A stretch of DNA of 64,000 bases from Microbacterium sp. MPKO10 (GCF_026107415.2 NZ_JAPCHX010000005.1:434001-498000); one strand, 5' to 3'. Counted from the stretch's first letter, positions 17,366 through 26,503 are shown. Program-made: numbers and translations. Notes: generated from the sequence alone by a model not told the origin.

Positions 17366-17716
17366 ATGGCTTTTATGGACCTCGGACTGACCGATAAGAA
17401 CGCTGCCAACGACACGTCAGGCGGATGCTGTGGCGGAGGAGCGTGCATGTGCGGACACGGTGAGACGGAGTCGTCGCCGGCGTCGGCAACCGTGGTGGAC
17501 GGCGCACTTGCCACGTCGTTCAGCGTCTCGGGCATGACGTGCGAGCACTGCGTGAAGGCGGTGACGGAGGAGCTCGCGGCGCTCGGATCCGTGACAAATG
17601 TGTCTGTCGAGCTGAACCCGGGCGACGAGTCTCGCGTCACGGTGACGAGCGAGGAGCCGCTGGAGACAGCATCCGTGCGTGCAGCCGTCGAGGACGCCGG
17701 CTACACCCTCGCCTAG
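17366..17716 (+). CDS. copZ: Copper chaperone with Cys-rich N-terminal extension
   Basis: A 116-residue protein with a C-terminal heavy-metal-associated (HMA) domain: VSGMTCEHCVKAV carries the CxxC Cu(I) site (about residues 57-62), followed by a normal babbab length to the end. CopZ proteins are usually about 70 residues; the extra 45 here include CCGGGACMCGHGE, a second Cys cluster that could bind copper. AAGGAGA precedes ATG 17366. It is the second gene of the csoR operon, and should pass Cu(I) to the ATPase and to CsoR. Its stop overlaps the convergent esterase stop by 4 nt. Confidence 0.9.
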   Translation: MAFMDLGLTDKNAANDTSGGCCGGGACMCGHGETESSPASATVVDGALATSFSVSGMTCEHCVKAVTEELAALGSVTNVSVELNPGDESRVTVTSEEPLETASVRAAVEDAGYTLA

Positions 17717-18600
17717 CCGCTGGCGACGCGATCGCGGGGAGCAAGCATCCACGTCAGGGCATCCGGGAGCAGCACGCCCCCGTGATTCGGACTGTGGCCA
17801 CCTTGCCCGACAACGAGTCGAAGATCATGCCCCGATTGATCGAGCGCTGCGGCTACTTTGAGGTTCTCGGCAAACCAATTATCGTCATGGCATCCCCAGT
17901 TCAGGTCGTGTTGCGCCGTTTGCATAAAGAATCGTACGTCGCGCCGGTCTTCCCGTGGGATGAGAACGGGGTATGGATTCCCGCCTGGCATTTGCGGAAA
18001 GCTCGCGAGAAATGAGATAGCGCCGCTGAACCATTCCGGGCGAAGCCAAGCCGCGGTGAAAGCACAGTTCCCACCACTGCTGCCTCCACATATGGTCCAC
18101 CTGTCGTTGACATTCAGTGTGGCGAGCGTGGGACGCAGCGCTGGAGACACCTCCTCGCGCACGAAACGCGCATAGTCATCGTTGAATGCGTCGTACTCAA
18201 CGTTGCGGTTCTTACGATGAGCGTTCCCACGACGGATTCCCGGATTGATGAAGATGCCAATCGTCGGTGGTATTGCGCCGCTATCGACAAGGTTGTCGAG
18301 AACAGTTCCTGCTCTCACCGGCCCCTCTGGATCCAGATACAGAGCGCCATCCTGAAAAACAACGACATCCGCGCGTTCTGCATCTCGCGCCCGCTTCGGG
18401 ATCTTTACCCAAACTTCCCGATCCGTATCGGGGTAGATTGCGCTTGACGATAGCGAGTACTCAACGACGTCGCCGTCGGAAACGGTCGGGCTGTCGAGTG
18501 ACAGAGGCCCCAGGGCATATTCAACGACTCGGTGTGCCGGAGGTTGCTCGGTGTACGGCACAGTCTCGACCACGCCGCCATCGCTCAGACTCGTACTCAT
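17713..18600 (-). CDS. Alpha/beta hydrolase, enterochelin-esterase/esterase-D type
   Basis: A 295-residue serine esterase of the Fes/esterase-D group. The nucleophile elbow is GGSSGGN, with strand VVVFQDGALY earlier and GGHSPNHGG near the C-terminus providing the histidine. Members hydrolyse ferric-enterobactin-type lactones or simple acyl esters; there is no export signal and no siderophore genes nearby, so the substrate is open. Start ATG 18600 is chosen over a frame reaching 18657 because TACCGT lies exactly 6 nt upstream, the local leaderless pattern. Confidence 0.8.
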   Translation of the reverse strand: MSTSLSDGGVVETVPYTEQPPAHRVVEYALGPLSLDSPTVSDGDVVEYSLSSSAIYPDTDREVWVKIPKRARDAERADVVVFQDGALYLDPEGPVRAGTVLDNLVDSGAIPPTIGIFINPGIRRGNAHRKNRNVEYDAFNDDYARFVREEVSPALRPTLATLNVNDRWTICGGSSGGNCAFTAAWLRPEWFSGAISFLASFPQMPGGNPYPVLIPREDRRDVRFFMQTAQHDLNWGCHDDNWFAENLKVAAALDQSGHDLRLVVGQGGHSPNHGGVLLPDALTWMLAPRDRVASG

Positions 18601-18780
18601 GTGCCCACGGTACTCGGTAGCGCCGAGGTGCTTGAGTTCGGCTGCCCGGCTGCTCAACTACTGCGACCTCAAGTACTCGCCCGCTCGACCTCGACTTCAA
18701 TCTCGATGATCGTGCGCTTTCTCACCCGTCAGCGTCGTCGACAATGCGATTCCTGGTGGTTTGCGCACCGTCGAACGCGG

Positions 18781-18874
18781 TCGCACTCACGCTCGACATT
18801 GCCTATCGATGTGTTCGAGAATCACGTTGTTCTCGTGTTTCAATCGAAAAAGATGTCGCACTCACCCGACATTG
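18781..18874. repeat. Short direct repeat in the gap before the HNH gene
   Basis: Two copies of TCGCACTCAC-x(0-3)-CGACATTG (18781-18801 and 18856-18874) flank a small hairpin CGAGAA-8 nt-TTCTCG. The rest of the 333-bp gap 18601-18933 shows no gene I can support. Confidence 0.35.
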
Positions 18875-18933
18875 GGCGGTTCCTCGCCCGGCGCTGAGGC
18901 ACGTTCGCCGCTTCTGCGGCAGCACGTCGCAAT

Positions 18934-20442
18934 TCAGCTGCTGTCTGGTGGGTCGGTGCCGCGTTCGCCGGCGCGCGTGCCGCGTCGTTTCCTTCGGGTG
19001 TCGCGAGCTCGGGTGACTTGTCGTGGCCTGTTTTGGCCGAGACGGATCGGCTGGTGTGATCTCGATATGAACGGTGGTGGTGTCAGGTACGGGATGCCGC
19101 TCTGCATGAAAATGTGCCAGTTCTGGGCGTGCAGCATGTGGTGGTGGGCGCTGCAGAGCAACATCCCGTTGTCGATGTCTGTGGGTCCACCCTGGCTCCA
19201 CGGGACGGCGTGATGAACGTCACACCAGTCGGCGGGCATGTCGCATTCGGGCCAGGCACAGGTCTCGTCGCGGACAGCGATGGCGAGCTTCTGCTGGGGT
19301 GTGAACGCCCGCTGCGTCGCGCCCATCCAAAGCGCTTCTCCGTGTTCTCCGTGCAGCAGTGGCCGATAGCCGGCGTCGCAGATGATTCTCTCTGTCGTGA
19401 CCGGGCCGGCAGGTTCGTCCGCCCCATTGATCCATCCGACGGCGTTGCCGTTGGTGAGGTCTTCCACGGTCGCGGTGACGATCACCTGCGTCATCGCGCG
19501 TCGGCTGCCCCCGTCGGTGACTGAGGCCCGGTGCCCCGAGCTGATCAGGCCATCAAGGATGTCGTGCAGCTTCTGCCCATGGGTTCGGGGATCGAGATCG
19601 CGGGTGCCGACACCGGCAGCATCCGCGCTGGTGTCGCCGTTCTCTGGCGCGCCGTCACCGGCTGTGTTCGTGCTGTTCTCGGTTGGAGCGAACGTGACGC
19701 GGGCGCGCGGGTTGGTGTGCGTGGAGATCGCTGCGTGAAGGTGCGCTGCGGCGTCCGGGGTGAGCAGCCCTTTCACCGGGGTCATGCCCTGCTGATCGGT
19801 CCGGCCAATGCGGAAGAACCTCGCCCGACGCTGTGCTTCTTCACGCGGCCTGGCTCCGTCGGGGTCGAGGGCTTCTTTCCACACCCGCATCTGCTGCCTC
19901 GAATATTCCGGGGTGGACCCGGCAGCGATCCGCATCATGCCGTCCTCTGCCACGTCCAGCAGCTCCGGGTCGGCCGACAGACGTACCTCGTCAAGGTGTC
20001 GGACCACGGGAACAACGGCCTCAACATCGACGGTTCCGTCAAACGCAGCGTCGGCAATGTGGCCCCACCGGGGAGGCAACGGTGCACCGGACATGCTCGA
20101 GTCAATGGTGATGGCTTCACCGTAGGCAAGGGCGCGGCGTGCGGCGCTCTGCGAGATGCGGGCGGTCGATTGCAGAAGACCCGCCGCGGTGCGCTGCCCG
20201 TTCCGAGTTGCGAGTGTCTGCGCACCCTCAACCTTCACCGACCGTGTCGCGACTTCCGCGGCGACAACGGCAAGAGCGGCCTGCTGGGCCCGCCCCAGCT
20301 CACCCAGCGCAGCAACAGCCTCAAGCAACACACCATCGCTCGCCGCGGCAGCCGATCGCGGCAACACGTCGAGCACGCCCGAAGCCGCAGCCGACGCGAT
20401 GCCCGCGACGGCCTCGATGCTGCGTTCGACGGGTTTTTCCAT
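18934..20442 (-). CDS. DUF222 / HNH endonuclease family protein
   Basis: A 502-residue protein with an N-terminal DUF222 domain (helical, about residues 10-330) and a C-terminal HNH nuclease: CAWPECDMPADWCDVHH carries the zinc and first catalytic His, with LLCSAHHHMLH completing the site. Such proteins are abundant and multicopy in actinobacteria, often loosely called 13E12-repeat proteins; their function is unknown and they are not by themselves proof of a mobile element. Start ATG 20442 is chosen over an upstream frame; AAGACT lies 6 nt before it. The C-terminal tail is basic and probably disordered. Confidence 0.87.
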   Translation of the reverse strand: MEKPVERSIEAVAGIASAAASGVLDVLPRSAAAASDGVLLEAVAALGELGRAQQAALAVVAAEVATRSVKVEGAQTLATRNGQRTAAGLLQSTARISQSAARRALAYGEAITIDSSMSGAPLPPRWGHIADAAFDGTVDVEAVVPVVRHLDEVRLSADPELLDVAEDGMMRIAAGSTPEYSRQQMRVWKEALDPDGARPREEAQRRARFFRIGRTDQQGMTPVKGLLTPDAAAHLHAAISTHTNPRARVTFAPTENSTNTAGDGAPENGDTSADAAGVGTRDLDPRTHGQKLHDILDGLISSGHRASVTDGGSRRAMTQVIVTATVEDLTNGNAVGWINGADEPAGPVTTERIICDAGYRPLLHGEHGEALWMGATQRAFTPQQKLAIAVRDETCAWPECDMPADWCDVHHAVPWSQGGPTDIDNGMLLCSAHHHMLHAQNWHIFMQSGIPYLTPPPFISRSHQPIRLGQNRPRQVTRARDTRRKRRGTRAGERGTDPPDSS

Positions 20443-20665
20443 GCCCGTAGTCTTCCAGCAGCCACCGACATTGATCCGGCATAAACCCCCGGTCACACCA
20501 CGGTTGTGGATAACTCGCCGAACGTCATTCCTGTGGACGACGAATGGTTACCTCGCATACCTCGGTGGCCAACGAGAACACTGCCAACGACGCCGCGGCG
20601 AATGCGACGACGGAGGTCCGGAGCGAGGCACGTGCGTACTCGGTCAGCCGGAGTACACTGTCACC

Positions 20666-20737
20666 ATGCTTCACACGCGCCGATTTCTCAGCCCTCGACC
20701 GATCACCGGTCGCTGGGCTCTCCTGAGGCGCGCCTAG
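20666..20737 (+). CDS. Putative 23-residue leader peptide of srmL
   Basis: A short frame beginning MLHTRRFLSPRPITG with six Arg in 23 residues. The -10 box TACACT lies exactly 6 nt before the ATG, so the mRNA should be leaderless and start at this codon. Its stop is 4 nt before a three-tier hairpin that ends at the srmL start. This is the arrangement of a translation-sensing leader. Confidence 0.5.
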   Translation: MLHTRRFLSPRPITGRWALLRRA

Positions 20738-20740
20738 TCA

Positions 20741-20793
20741 GACGGGTCCGGTCGAGGGGTATCCCCCGCACACTTCGACCGAAAGACTCCGTC
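20741..20793 (+). promoter_or_regulatory. Three-tier RNA hairpin between the leader ORF and srmL
   Basis: Nested pairs GACGG/CCGTC (20741-20745, 20789-20793), CGGTCGA/TCGACCG (20749-20755, 20775-20781) and GGGG-TAT-CCCC (20756-20766) would fold the whole gap and hide the start region of srmL. It may be an attenuator or a translation block relieved by ribosome position on the leader. Confidence 0.5.
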
Positions 20794-21942
20794 ATGACTT
20801 CTGACTATCTGACCCCAGCTCAGCTCCACGACGCGCTCAACGTCCGTGATCTCAGCAACCCCGCACATGGACAGCATGCGATGCAGCTGATCCTCGCCGA
20901 TGTGGTGACAGCTCTCACGAAAATGTGGCATGTTCCCGCTCGCGAACACCGCACCAGCCCACTGACGAGTGTCGACGACAATTACGACAGGCTCGGGTAC
21001 AGCCCGGATGCGGTCACACGCGACCGCCGCTACTCGCGCTACGTGAGCCCCACGGTCATGCTGCGCAGCCACACCACCGCGGCCATGCCGCAGATTCTCG
21101 CCGACCTCGCCCGTGCCGAGCGGGCGAGAACGCTCAGCGCGGCCGACCGCGACTCGCTTCACGTCGTTCCCGGCCTCGTGTATCGTCGCGACTCCATTGA
21201 CCGCACGCACGTGGGCGAACCGCACCAGGTCGACCTGTGGCGTATCGCGCGAAGAACTCCCCTCGGTGCCGACGATCTGCAGCGTCTCGCCGCGACTGTC
21301 GTCGAGGCTGTCCTCCCCGGTGCCACCTGGCGGGCGGTGCCCTCGCCGCATCCGTACACCGTGGCCGGTCTGCAGGTCGATGTGCTGTCAGAAGGCGAAT
21401 GGCTGGAACTCGCCGAATGCGGCATCGCGGACCCGGCCGTGCTCCAGCGCCGACAGCTCAACCCCGGGCGATGGACCGGGTTGGCGCTCGGCATGGGCCT
21501 CGATCGAGCGTTGATGCTTCGCAAGGGAATCTCAGACATTCGCATTCTGCGATCTGACGACCCACGAGTCGCCGAGCAAATGCGCGACCTTGCCCCGTGG
21601 CGCCCGGTCTCAACGCTTCCTCCGATCCGCCGTGACCTCTCTGTCGTTGTCGGCGAGGGCTCTGATGAAGAGACAATCGGCGATGCGGTGCGAAGCGCCC
21701 TGGGGTCGAGCGTGGATGCTCTCGAGTCGGTCGAGCTTCTGTCGTGGACCGCGTATGCGTCGCTTCCTGCGGCAGCACGTGAACGCCTCGCTCTCCAACC
21801 CGATCAGGCAAACGCGCTGCTGCGCATCACGCTGCGGCCACTCTCGGAAACGATGACGGATGCCGAGGCGAACGCGATTCGTGACACTGTCTATCGCGCC
21901 GTTCACGTCGGGCCCGTGCTGGAGTTGATCGGCGCCCCGTGA
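20794..21942 (+). CDS. srmL: PheS-related class II aaRS-like ligase (SrmL type)
   Basis: A 382-residue protein resembling a free-standing fusion of the phenylalanyl-tRNA synthetase alpha core with the FDX-ACB anticodon-binding domain. Motif-like pieces are YVSPTVMLRSHTTAAMP and YRRDSIDRTH in the core, WTGLALGMGLDRALMLRKGI (motif-3-like), then PPIRRDLSVVVGEGSDEET, typical of FDX-ACB, from about residue 270. It is not the normal PheS-PheT pair, and I recall this group as the PheS-related 'mystery ligase'. The tRNA or amino-acid partner is unknown. Start ATG 20794 directly follows a leader peptide and hairpin. Confidence 0.75.
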   Translation: MTSDYLTPAQLHDALNVRDLSNPAHGQHAMQLILADVVTALTKMWHVPAREHRTSPLTSVDDNYDRLGYSPDAVTRDRRYSRYVSPTVMLRSHTTAAMPQILADLARAERARTLSAADRDSLHVVPGLVYRRDSIDRTHVGEPHQVDLWRIARRTPLGADDLQRLAATVVEAVLPGATWRAVPSPHPYTVAGLQVDVLSEGEWLELAECGIADPAVLQRRQLNPGRWTGLALGMGLDRALMLRKGISDIRILRSDDPRVAEQMRDLAPWRPVSTLPPIRRDLSVVVGEGSDEETIGDAVRSALGSSVDALESVELLSWTAYASLPAAARERLALQPDQANALLRITLRPLSETMTDAEANAIRDTVYRAVHVGPVLELIGAP

Positions 21943-21944
21943 CG

Positions 21945-23036
21945 TCAGCGCTCCGATGCGGGCCGGGTCGCGGGCGACCGTTCCTCGACCCGCTCCGCGC
22001 GGGCATCGACGACGTCCATCGTCGCGGCTGAATGCGCAAGCCCACGATGCTCGCGTGTGGTGAACACCGAGATGAACGAGACGATGACAAGCAGACCCAG
22101 AAGAAGGCCGCCGAGGCCCGACTCCCATTCGAGAAGCAGCATGTACCCACCGATACCGAGCACGAATCTGATCGGCCGGGCGACTGCCGCGGGCGTCACG
22201 CGATGCACGGCTCGGATGAGCACGATTCGCTCGCCAAGCGTCACCCCGCCGATCAGCACAGACAGCAGTTGAGCCACGAACGGCAGCGCAAAAGCCGCAG
22301 TATCGAAGACTGTCATCGGAACTGCGAGCTCCGGTCGGCCGTCGAGCAGCGCGATCACGAGGCTGATGGCCACGACGACCCAGCTGGCGATCCAGTACAG
22401 CGCGACGTCGCAGAGCATGCCGAGCAGACGGCGCATCGCGGTGATGGGGCGTGGCGCACCAGCATCCGGATTCTGCCGTGACCGCCTCCACAGCAGCATC
22501 CCGACAATGGAGCCGATCAGCGCACCCGCTGTATTCGCGATGAGGTCGTCGACGTCAAACACCCGGTACGCGCACGAATAGAGCCCCCAAATGCCAGTCA
22601 CCTGCGTCACCTCGATCAGCATCGACACGGCGAAGCCCGAGAACGTGGCGACCACGACGCCCCGCCCGCCGAGCCGGCGGAGGAACCAGCCGAGCGGCAT
22701 GAACAGCACGACGTTGAGCGCGACCTGCACCGCCGCAGGGTTCTGCACGAGCGCACCGACGCTGCCGACGCCGAAGCTCTCGATGTCGTTTACGAACATG
22801 AACGGCACCGTCTGCAGCGGAACGCACGTCACGTCGTGGCTTTCAGGGAACGGCAGCAGCGTGTACGTCCACAGAGCCATTGCGTAGATAAGGGCGGCAA
22901 ACCACAGGATGCTGCGCCAGAACGTCATCTCACCACGACGACGAAAGCTGAGGGCAACGAACGGAACGAAGGCGATGACAGCGATCGCGAACCCCGCGAA
23001 GACCGCAACAAGGGCGGGAGTCAGTGCACTACTCAC
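21945..23036 (-). CDS. VanZ-RDD fusion membrane protein
   Basis: A 363-residue integral membrane protein. The first half is VanZ-like: LWTYTLLPFP, NVVLFMPLGWFLRR, the IEVTQ motif and DDLIANTAGALIG, features of proteins tied to glycopeptide/teicoplanin tolerance and lipid handling. From about residue 205 the second half (CDVALYWIASWVVVAI, GGVTLGERIV) looks like an RDD domain, a three-helix module of unknown transport role. The acidic/basic tail is cytosolic. Start GTG 23036 has TACCAT exactly 6 nt upstream. It ends 2 nt from the srmL stop, tail to tail. Confidence 0.8.
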   Translation of the reverse strand: MSSALTPALVAVFAGFAIAVIAFVPFVALSFRRRGEMTFWRSILWFAALIYAMALWTYTLLPFPESHDVTCVPLQTVPFMFVNDIESFGVGSVGALVQNPAAVQVALNVVLFMPLGWFLRRLGGRGVVVATFSGFAVSMLIEVTQVTGIWGLYSCAYRVFDVDDLIANTAGALIGSIVGMLLWRRSRQNPDAGAPRPITAMRRLLGMLCDVALYWIASWVVVAISLVIALLDGRPELAVPMTVFDTAAFALPFVAQLLSVLIGGVTLGERIVLIRAVHRVTPAAVARPIRFVLGIGGYMLLLEWESGLGGLLLGLLVIVSFISVFTTREHRGLAHSAATMDVVDARAERVEERSPATRPASER

Positions 23037-23105
23037 CCGACGATGGTACCGAGCAGGCGGACCGGGGAAATGGATGTTGGCTGAGCCACCGCGGCAGCGA
23101 GTGGC

Positions 23106-23741
23106 TCACGGCCGAGCGGGAAGCAGGCTCCCGAGCTCGATCACGCGATCCGCGCGAGCGACACTTCGCTCAATGAGGTGCGCGTTCGCGTCGTCGACGC
23201 GCGCGACCCAGGCTCGCGCAGCATCCGGAGTCTTGCCGAAGGCAATGTGGCGCGCGATGAGGCGTTCGCGGCGCAGCGTCTCGTTTTCGCGCACGAACCA
23301 GATCTCGTCGAGGCTCGCACGTGCATCGTCCCAGCCGTCGAGAAGCAGATAGTTTCCCTCGGTCACGACGATGTCGACGCTCGGGTCAACGGCGATCGCC
23401 GCGGCGATCGGTTGCTCGATGTCGCGCTCGAAACCCGGTGCGTACACCGTGTGCGGCGGGCGGCTCGCCAGTGCCTCGAGCAACCGTGCATAGCCATGAT
23501 TGTCGAAGGTCTCCGGCGCCCCCTTGCGATCGCGGATTCCGAGCGCGTCGAGCGTCACGTCGGCGAGATGGAAGCCATCCATCGGCACGTGCGCTGCCGA
23601 AGGCCCCAACTCGGCCACGAGCGCTCGCGCGAACGTCGTCTTGCCCGAACCGGGCGCGCCGGCCACGCCGAGCATGATGCGCGTGCCCGAGGGGCGGATG
23701 CTGCGGGCCGCCGCCGCGAGATCTGAGAGTGCGTCTGCCAC
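23106..23741 (-). CDS. Nucleoside/nucleotide kinase family protein (PanK/uridine-kinase-like)
   Basis: A 211-residue P-loop kinase. Walker A is GAPGSGKTTF (about residues 25-34), DGFHL is the phosphoacceptor-binding Asp motif near 54-58, VTEGNYLLL is the Walker B-like strand, and RERLIARH is the lid. It resembles pantothenate kinase/fructokinase-like YggC proteins; the natural substrate is not known. Start GTG 23741 is chosen because the sequence before it has no family-like features and CAGACT lies 6 nt upstream. It is divergent from the SDR at 23905. Confidence 0.82.
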   Translation of the reverse strand: MADALSDLAAAARSIRPSGTRIMLGVAGAPGSGKTTFARALVAELGPSAAHVPMDGFHLADVTLDALGIRDRKGAPETFDNHGYARLLEALASRPPHTVYAPGFERDIEQPIAAAIAVDPSVDIVVTEGNYLLLDGWDDARASLDEIWFVRENETLRRERLIARHIAFGKTPDAARAWVARVDDANAHLIERSVARADRVIELGSLLPARP

Positions 23742-23904
23742 GCTTCGAGTCTGGCACGGTTCTCGGAACGGGCACGGTGCGGCACACGGCCGCTTCACTC
23801 GCTGCACTGCTGGCATCGCCGCACGGATTGACGCACCCTGCTCCCCGATGCAACCGTTGAGCATGGCAACGGCGAGCGTCGTCGCCCTGCACCGAGGAGA
23901 GCAC

Positions 23905-24687
23905 ATGCCCCAGACCGCCGCTTCTGCACGAACCGTTCTCGTCACCGGGTCATCGGGCGGAATCGGCGCCGCCGTGGCGCACCGGTTTGCCGCGGCCGGC
24001 GATCGCGTGGCGATTCACTACTCCCGCAATCGCGAGGGCGCCGAGGCCACACGTCGGGCTCTTCCCGGCACGGGACATGCGCTGGTCTCGGGTGACGTCG
24101 GAACTCCGGACGGGGCGGCAACGATCGTCACCGAGGCTATTGATCAACTCGGCACCGTCGATGTGCTCGTCTGCAATGCGGGAATCGCGCCCACAGCGCA
24201 GAACAGGCACGTGATCGGCGAGACGTCATACGAAGACTGGACGGCAGCGTTTCGCCAGATGGTCGATGTGAACCTGCTCGGCGCTGCGAACCTCGCCTGG
24301 GCCGTTGCCTCGCGACTCATCGAGCGCGATGCTCCCGGATCGATCGTCACCATCGGATCCCGCGGTGCGTTTCGCGGCGAGCCGGAGCATCCGGCCTATG
24401 CCGCGAGCAAGGCAGGGCTCCACGCGCTGGGGCAGTCTCTCGCTGTGGCGCTCGCACCGCACAACATCTCGGTCACGTCCGTTGCGCCGGGCTTTGTGGC
24501 AACCCCGCGTCAACTGCCGAAACTCGACGGGCCGGAGGGCGATGCCCTACGCGCGCAAAGCCCGTTCAGCAGGGTCGGCACGGCGGAAGAGATCGCCGCC
24601 GCGGTCTTCTGGCTCGCGTCCCCCGAGGCAGCGTGGTGCTCGGGCACGATCCTCGATGCGAACGGCGCATCGCACTTGCGCAGCTGA
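23905..24687 (+). CDS. SDR oxidoreductase (FabG-like)
   Basis: A 260-residue classical short-chain dehydrogenase. The nucleotide motif is TGSSGGIG (about 14-21), NAG sits near 89-91, catalytic Ser is in IVTIGSRGAF, and Tyr-x3-Lys is YAASK (about 166-170). The C-terminal WLASPEAAWCSGTILDANGA is typical of 3-ketoacyl reductases. It reduces or oxidises a keto/hydroxy substrate with NAD(P)H; the substrate is unknown. GAGGAG precedes ATG 23905. The frame is open further upstream, but that part belongs to the antisense of the kinase gene. Confidence 0.9.
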   Translation: MPQTAASARTVLVTGSSGGIGAAVAHRFAAAGDRVAIHYSRNREGAEATRRALPGTGHALVSGDVGTPDGAATIVTEAIDQLGTVDVLVCNAGIAPTAQNRHVIGETSYEDWTAAFRQMVDVNLLGAANLAWAVASRLIERDAPGSIVTIGSRGAFRGEPEHPAYAASKAGLHALGQSLAVALAPHNISVTSVAPGFVATPRQLPKLDGPEGDALRAQSPFSRVGTAEEIAAAVFWLASPEAAWCSGTILDANGASHLRS

Positions 24688-24760
24688 CATAGTTCAGAGC
24701 CCCGCCCCGCATTTGCGAGCCGAGGGGCTCTTCCAAGCGGCGTGAACACGACTGTCTGCC

Positions 24761-25696
24761 TCACACAGGTGAGGTGGGTGCTGCCGAGGCCACCGACATC
24801 GACCCGGACGGGCTCGACTTACGACTCGGCGCGTGCTCATCGCCCGTCGCGAGATCCATCGCCGCGCGCACGACGGCTGCAACACCGAGCGAGCGACTGG
24901 TCGCCGGCCACGCGACGGCCGTGGTGATCTGCGGCGCGTCCACGACTGGAACCGCGACGTGCTCGGGCCATTGCCAGGCACGACTCGACGCCGGAATCAC
25001 CAAGAGAGTTCGACCCAGCGCGACCAGCTGTGCCAGCTGCGACTGCGTGCGAACCTCCGGACCAGGGCCATCCGGATATGTGCCGTCGAGCCGAGGCCAG
25101 CGGGCGATGGGAAGATCGGGAACGTGCTCAACATCAGCGAGCGTCAGCTGCTCGCGGGAGGCAAGCGGGTGCGCTGCGGGAAGAATGGCGACCTGGCCCT
25201 CAGTGACGATGTCTACGGCATCGAGACCCGCGAAGTCGTCGACGGGTCGGTGCATGAGAGCAAGATCAGCGGCTCCCGTGCGCAGCAACTTCGCCTGTTC
25301 ACCGACCTCGCACAGCTGCAACTCGATCGGAACCGTTTCGTCAACGCGCTCGTACGCGGCGAGCAGGGAGTTCAGGAGGTCGTGCGATGCTCCCGCTTTG
25401 GTCGCGAGCACGAGCGATCGCACCGGCGCGGCAGCTCTTCGAGTGCGGCGAGACGCGGCTTCGACAGCGTCGAGAGCCAATCTCGCTTCGCGAGCCAGTA
25501 CGTCGCCAGACGCCGTGAGCGTCACGCCTCGACGATCGCGTTCAAACAGCTGTGCACCGAGACGCGTTTCCAGCTGGTGAATCGCTCGCGAGAGTGGGGG
25601 CTGCGCAATTCCAAGCCGCTCGGCAGCACGCCCAAAATGCAGTTCTTCGGCAACCGCGAGAAAGTAGCGCAATTCACGCGTCTCGAGATGACCCAC
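24761..25696 (-). CDS. LysR-family transcriptional regulator
   Basis: A 311-residue LysR regulator with an N-terminal winged helix-turn-helix (LRYFLAVAEELHFGRAAERL, then QPPLSRAIHQLE, about residues 8-45) and a C-terminal periplasmic-binding-like effector domain. It is divergent from the SDR at 25787, and the 90-bp gap holds a perfect palindrome, so it probably controls that gene and itself. Start GTG 25696 is favoured; GTG 25702 two codons upstream is equally possible and an ATG near 25732 would cover the operator. Confidence 0.88.
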   Translation of the reverse strand: MGHLETRELRYFLAVAEELHFGRAAERLGIAQPPLSRAIHQLETRLGAQLFERDRRGVTLTASGDVLAREARLALDAVEAASRRTRRAAAPVRSLVLATKAGASHDLLNSLLAAYERVDETVPIELQLCEVGEQAKLLRTGAADLALMHRPVDDFAGLDAVDIVTEGQVAILPAAHPLASREQLTLADVEHVPDLPIARWPRLDGTYPDGPGPEVRTQSQLAQLVALGRTLLVIPASSRAWQWPEHVAVPVVDAPQITTAVAWPATSRSLGVAAVVRAAMDLATGDEHAPSRKSSPSGSMSVASAAPTSPV

Positions 25697-25713
25697 TGAC
25701 ACAGTGTAGCTCC

Positions 25714-25730
25714 GATACCCAGCGGGTATC
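25714..25730. promoter_or_regulatory. Probable LysR operator
   Basis: GATACCC-AGC-GGGTATC is a perfect 7-bp inverted repeat between the divergent LysR and SDR genes. It contains the dyad ATAC...GTAT common at LysR binding sites. Confidence 0.6.
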
Positions 25731-25786
25731 ACAGGTCACCGAATCGGTGTTGGAGATCGCCGAGATATCCCGGGAGCATCGAACAT

Positions 25787-26503
25787 GTGAATACGAAACA
25801 GACAGCGCTGGTCACCGGCGCGAACAAAGGAATCGGCCTCGCAATCGCACACGCTCTCGGGGAGGCAGGGTTTCGAGTGGCCGTCGGCGCTCGAGATAGC
25901 GCTCGACGGGACGATGCAGTATCGCAATTGAGAGTCGCTGGTCATGACGCGTTCGGCGTCGCACTCGACGTCACATCGGACGTCAGCGTCGCGGCCGCAG
26001 CACGCGAAATCGAACAGGAAGTCGGCAGTCTCGACGTTCTGGTCAACAACGCCGGCATCGCGGGACGAATCGATGATGGCGTGCAGAATCCCACGACTCT
26101 CGACATCGACAATGTGCGCACTGTCCTTGAGACGAACGTCTTCGGCGTCGTGCGCGTCACCAACGCGATACTGCCGCTGCTGCAGCGCTCGCAATCGCCC
26201 CGAATCGTCAATATGTCGAGTGATATGGGCTCACTCACGCTGCAAACGGGCCCAATGCTGGCAGCATACGCGCCGTCGAAGACGATGCTCAACGCCATCA
26301 CCGTGCAGTACGCTCGCCAACTCGCCGGCACAAACATCATCGTGAATGTCGCGTGCCCTGGCTTCGTCGCGACAGACTTCACCGGGCACAATGCCCCACG
26401 GACACCGGAGGAGGGCGCAGTGATCGCTGTGAAGCTTGCTACGCTGCCCGATGATGGGCCACGCGGAAGCTTCTTCAACGAAGATGGACCCATTCCCTGG
26501 TAA
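25787..26503 (+). CDS. SDR oxidoreductase (carbonyl-reductase-like)
   Basis: A 238-residue short-chain dehydrogenase with TGANKGIG (about 10-17), VNNAG (86-90), catalytic Ser in NMSSDMGS and the Tyr-x3-Lys as YAPSK (about 160-164). The charged N-terminal Lys in GANKG suggests NADPH use, as in carbonyl reductases. Start GTG 25787 follows GGGAG at about 10 nt. It probably belongs to the regulon of the divergent LysR. The MerR gene follows 60 bp later with its own start signals. Confidence 0.9.
   Translation: MNTKQTALVTGANKGIGLAIAHALGEAGFRVAVGARDSARRDDAVSQLRVAGHDAFGVALDVTSDVSVAAAAREIEQEVGSLDVLVNNAGIAGRIDDGVQNPTTLDIDNVRTVLETNVFGVVRVTNAILPLLQRSQSPRIVNMSSDMGSLTLQTGPMLAAYAPSKTMLNAITVQYARQLAGTNIIVNVACPGFVATDFTGHNAPRTPEEGAVIAVKLATLPDDGPRGSFFNEDGPIPW

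Noticed and set aside
18934-20442. HNH nuclease as sign of a mobile element
   Set aside because: DUF222/HNH proteins are common chromosomal multicopy genes in actinobacteria; no integrase, repeats or att sites accompany it.
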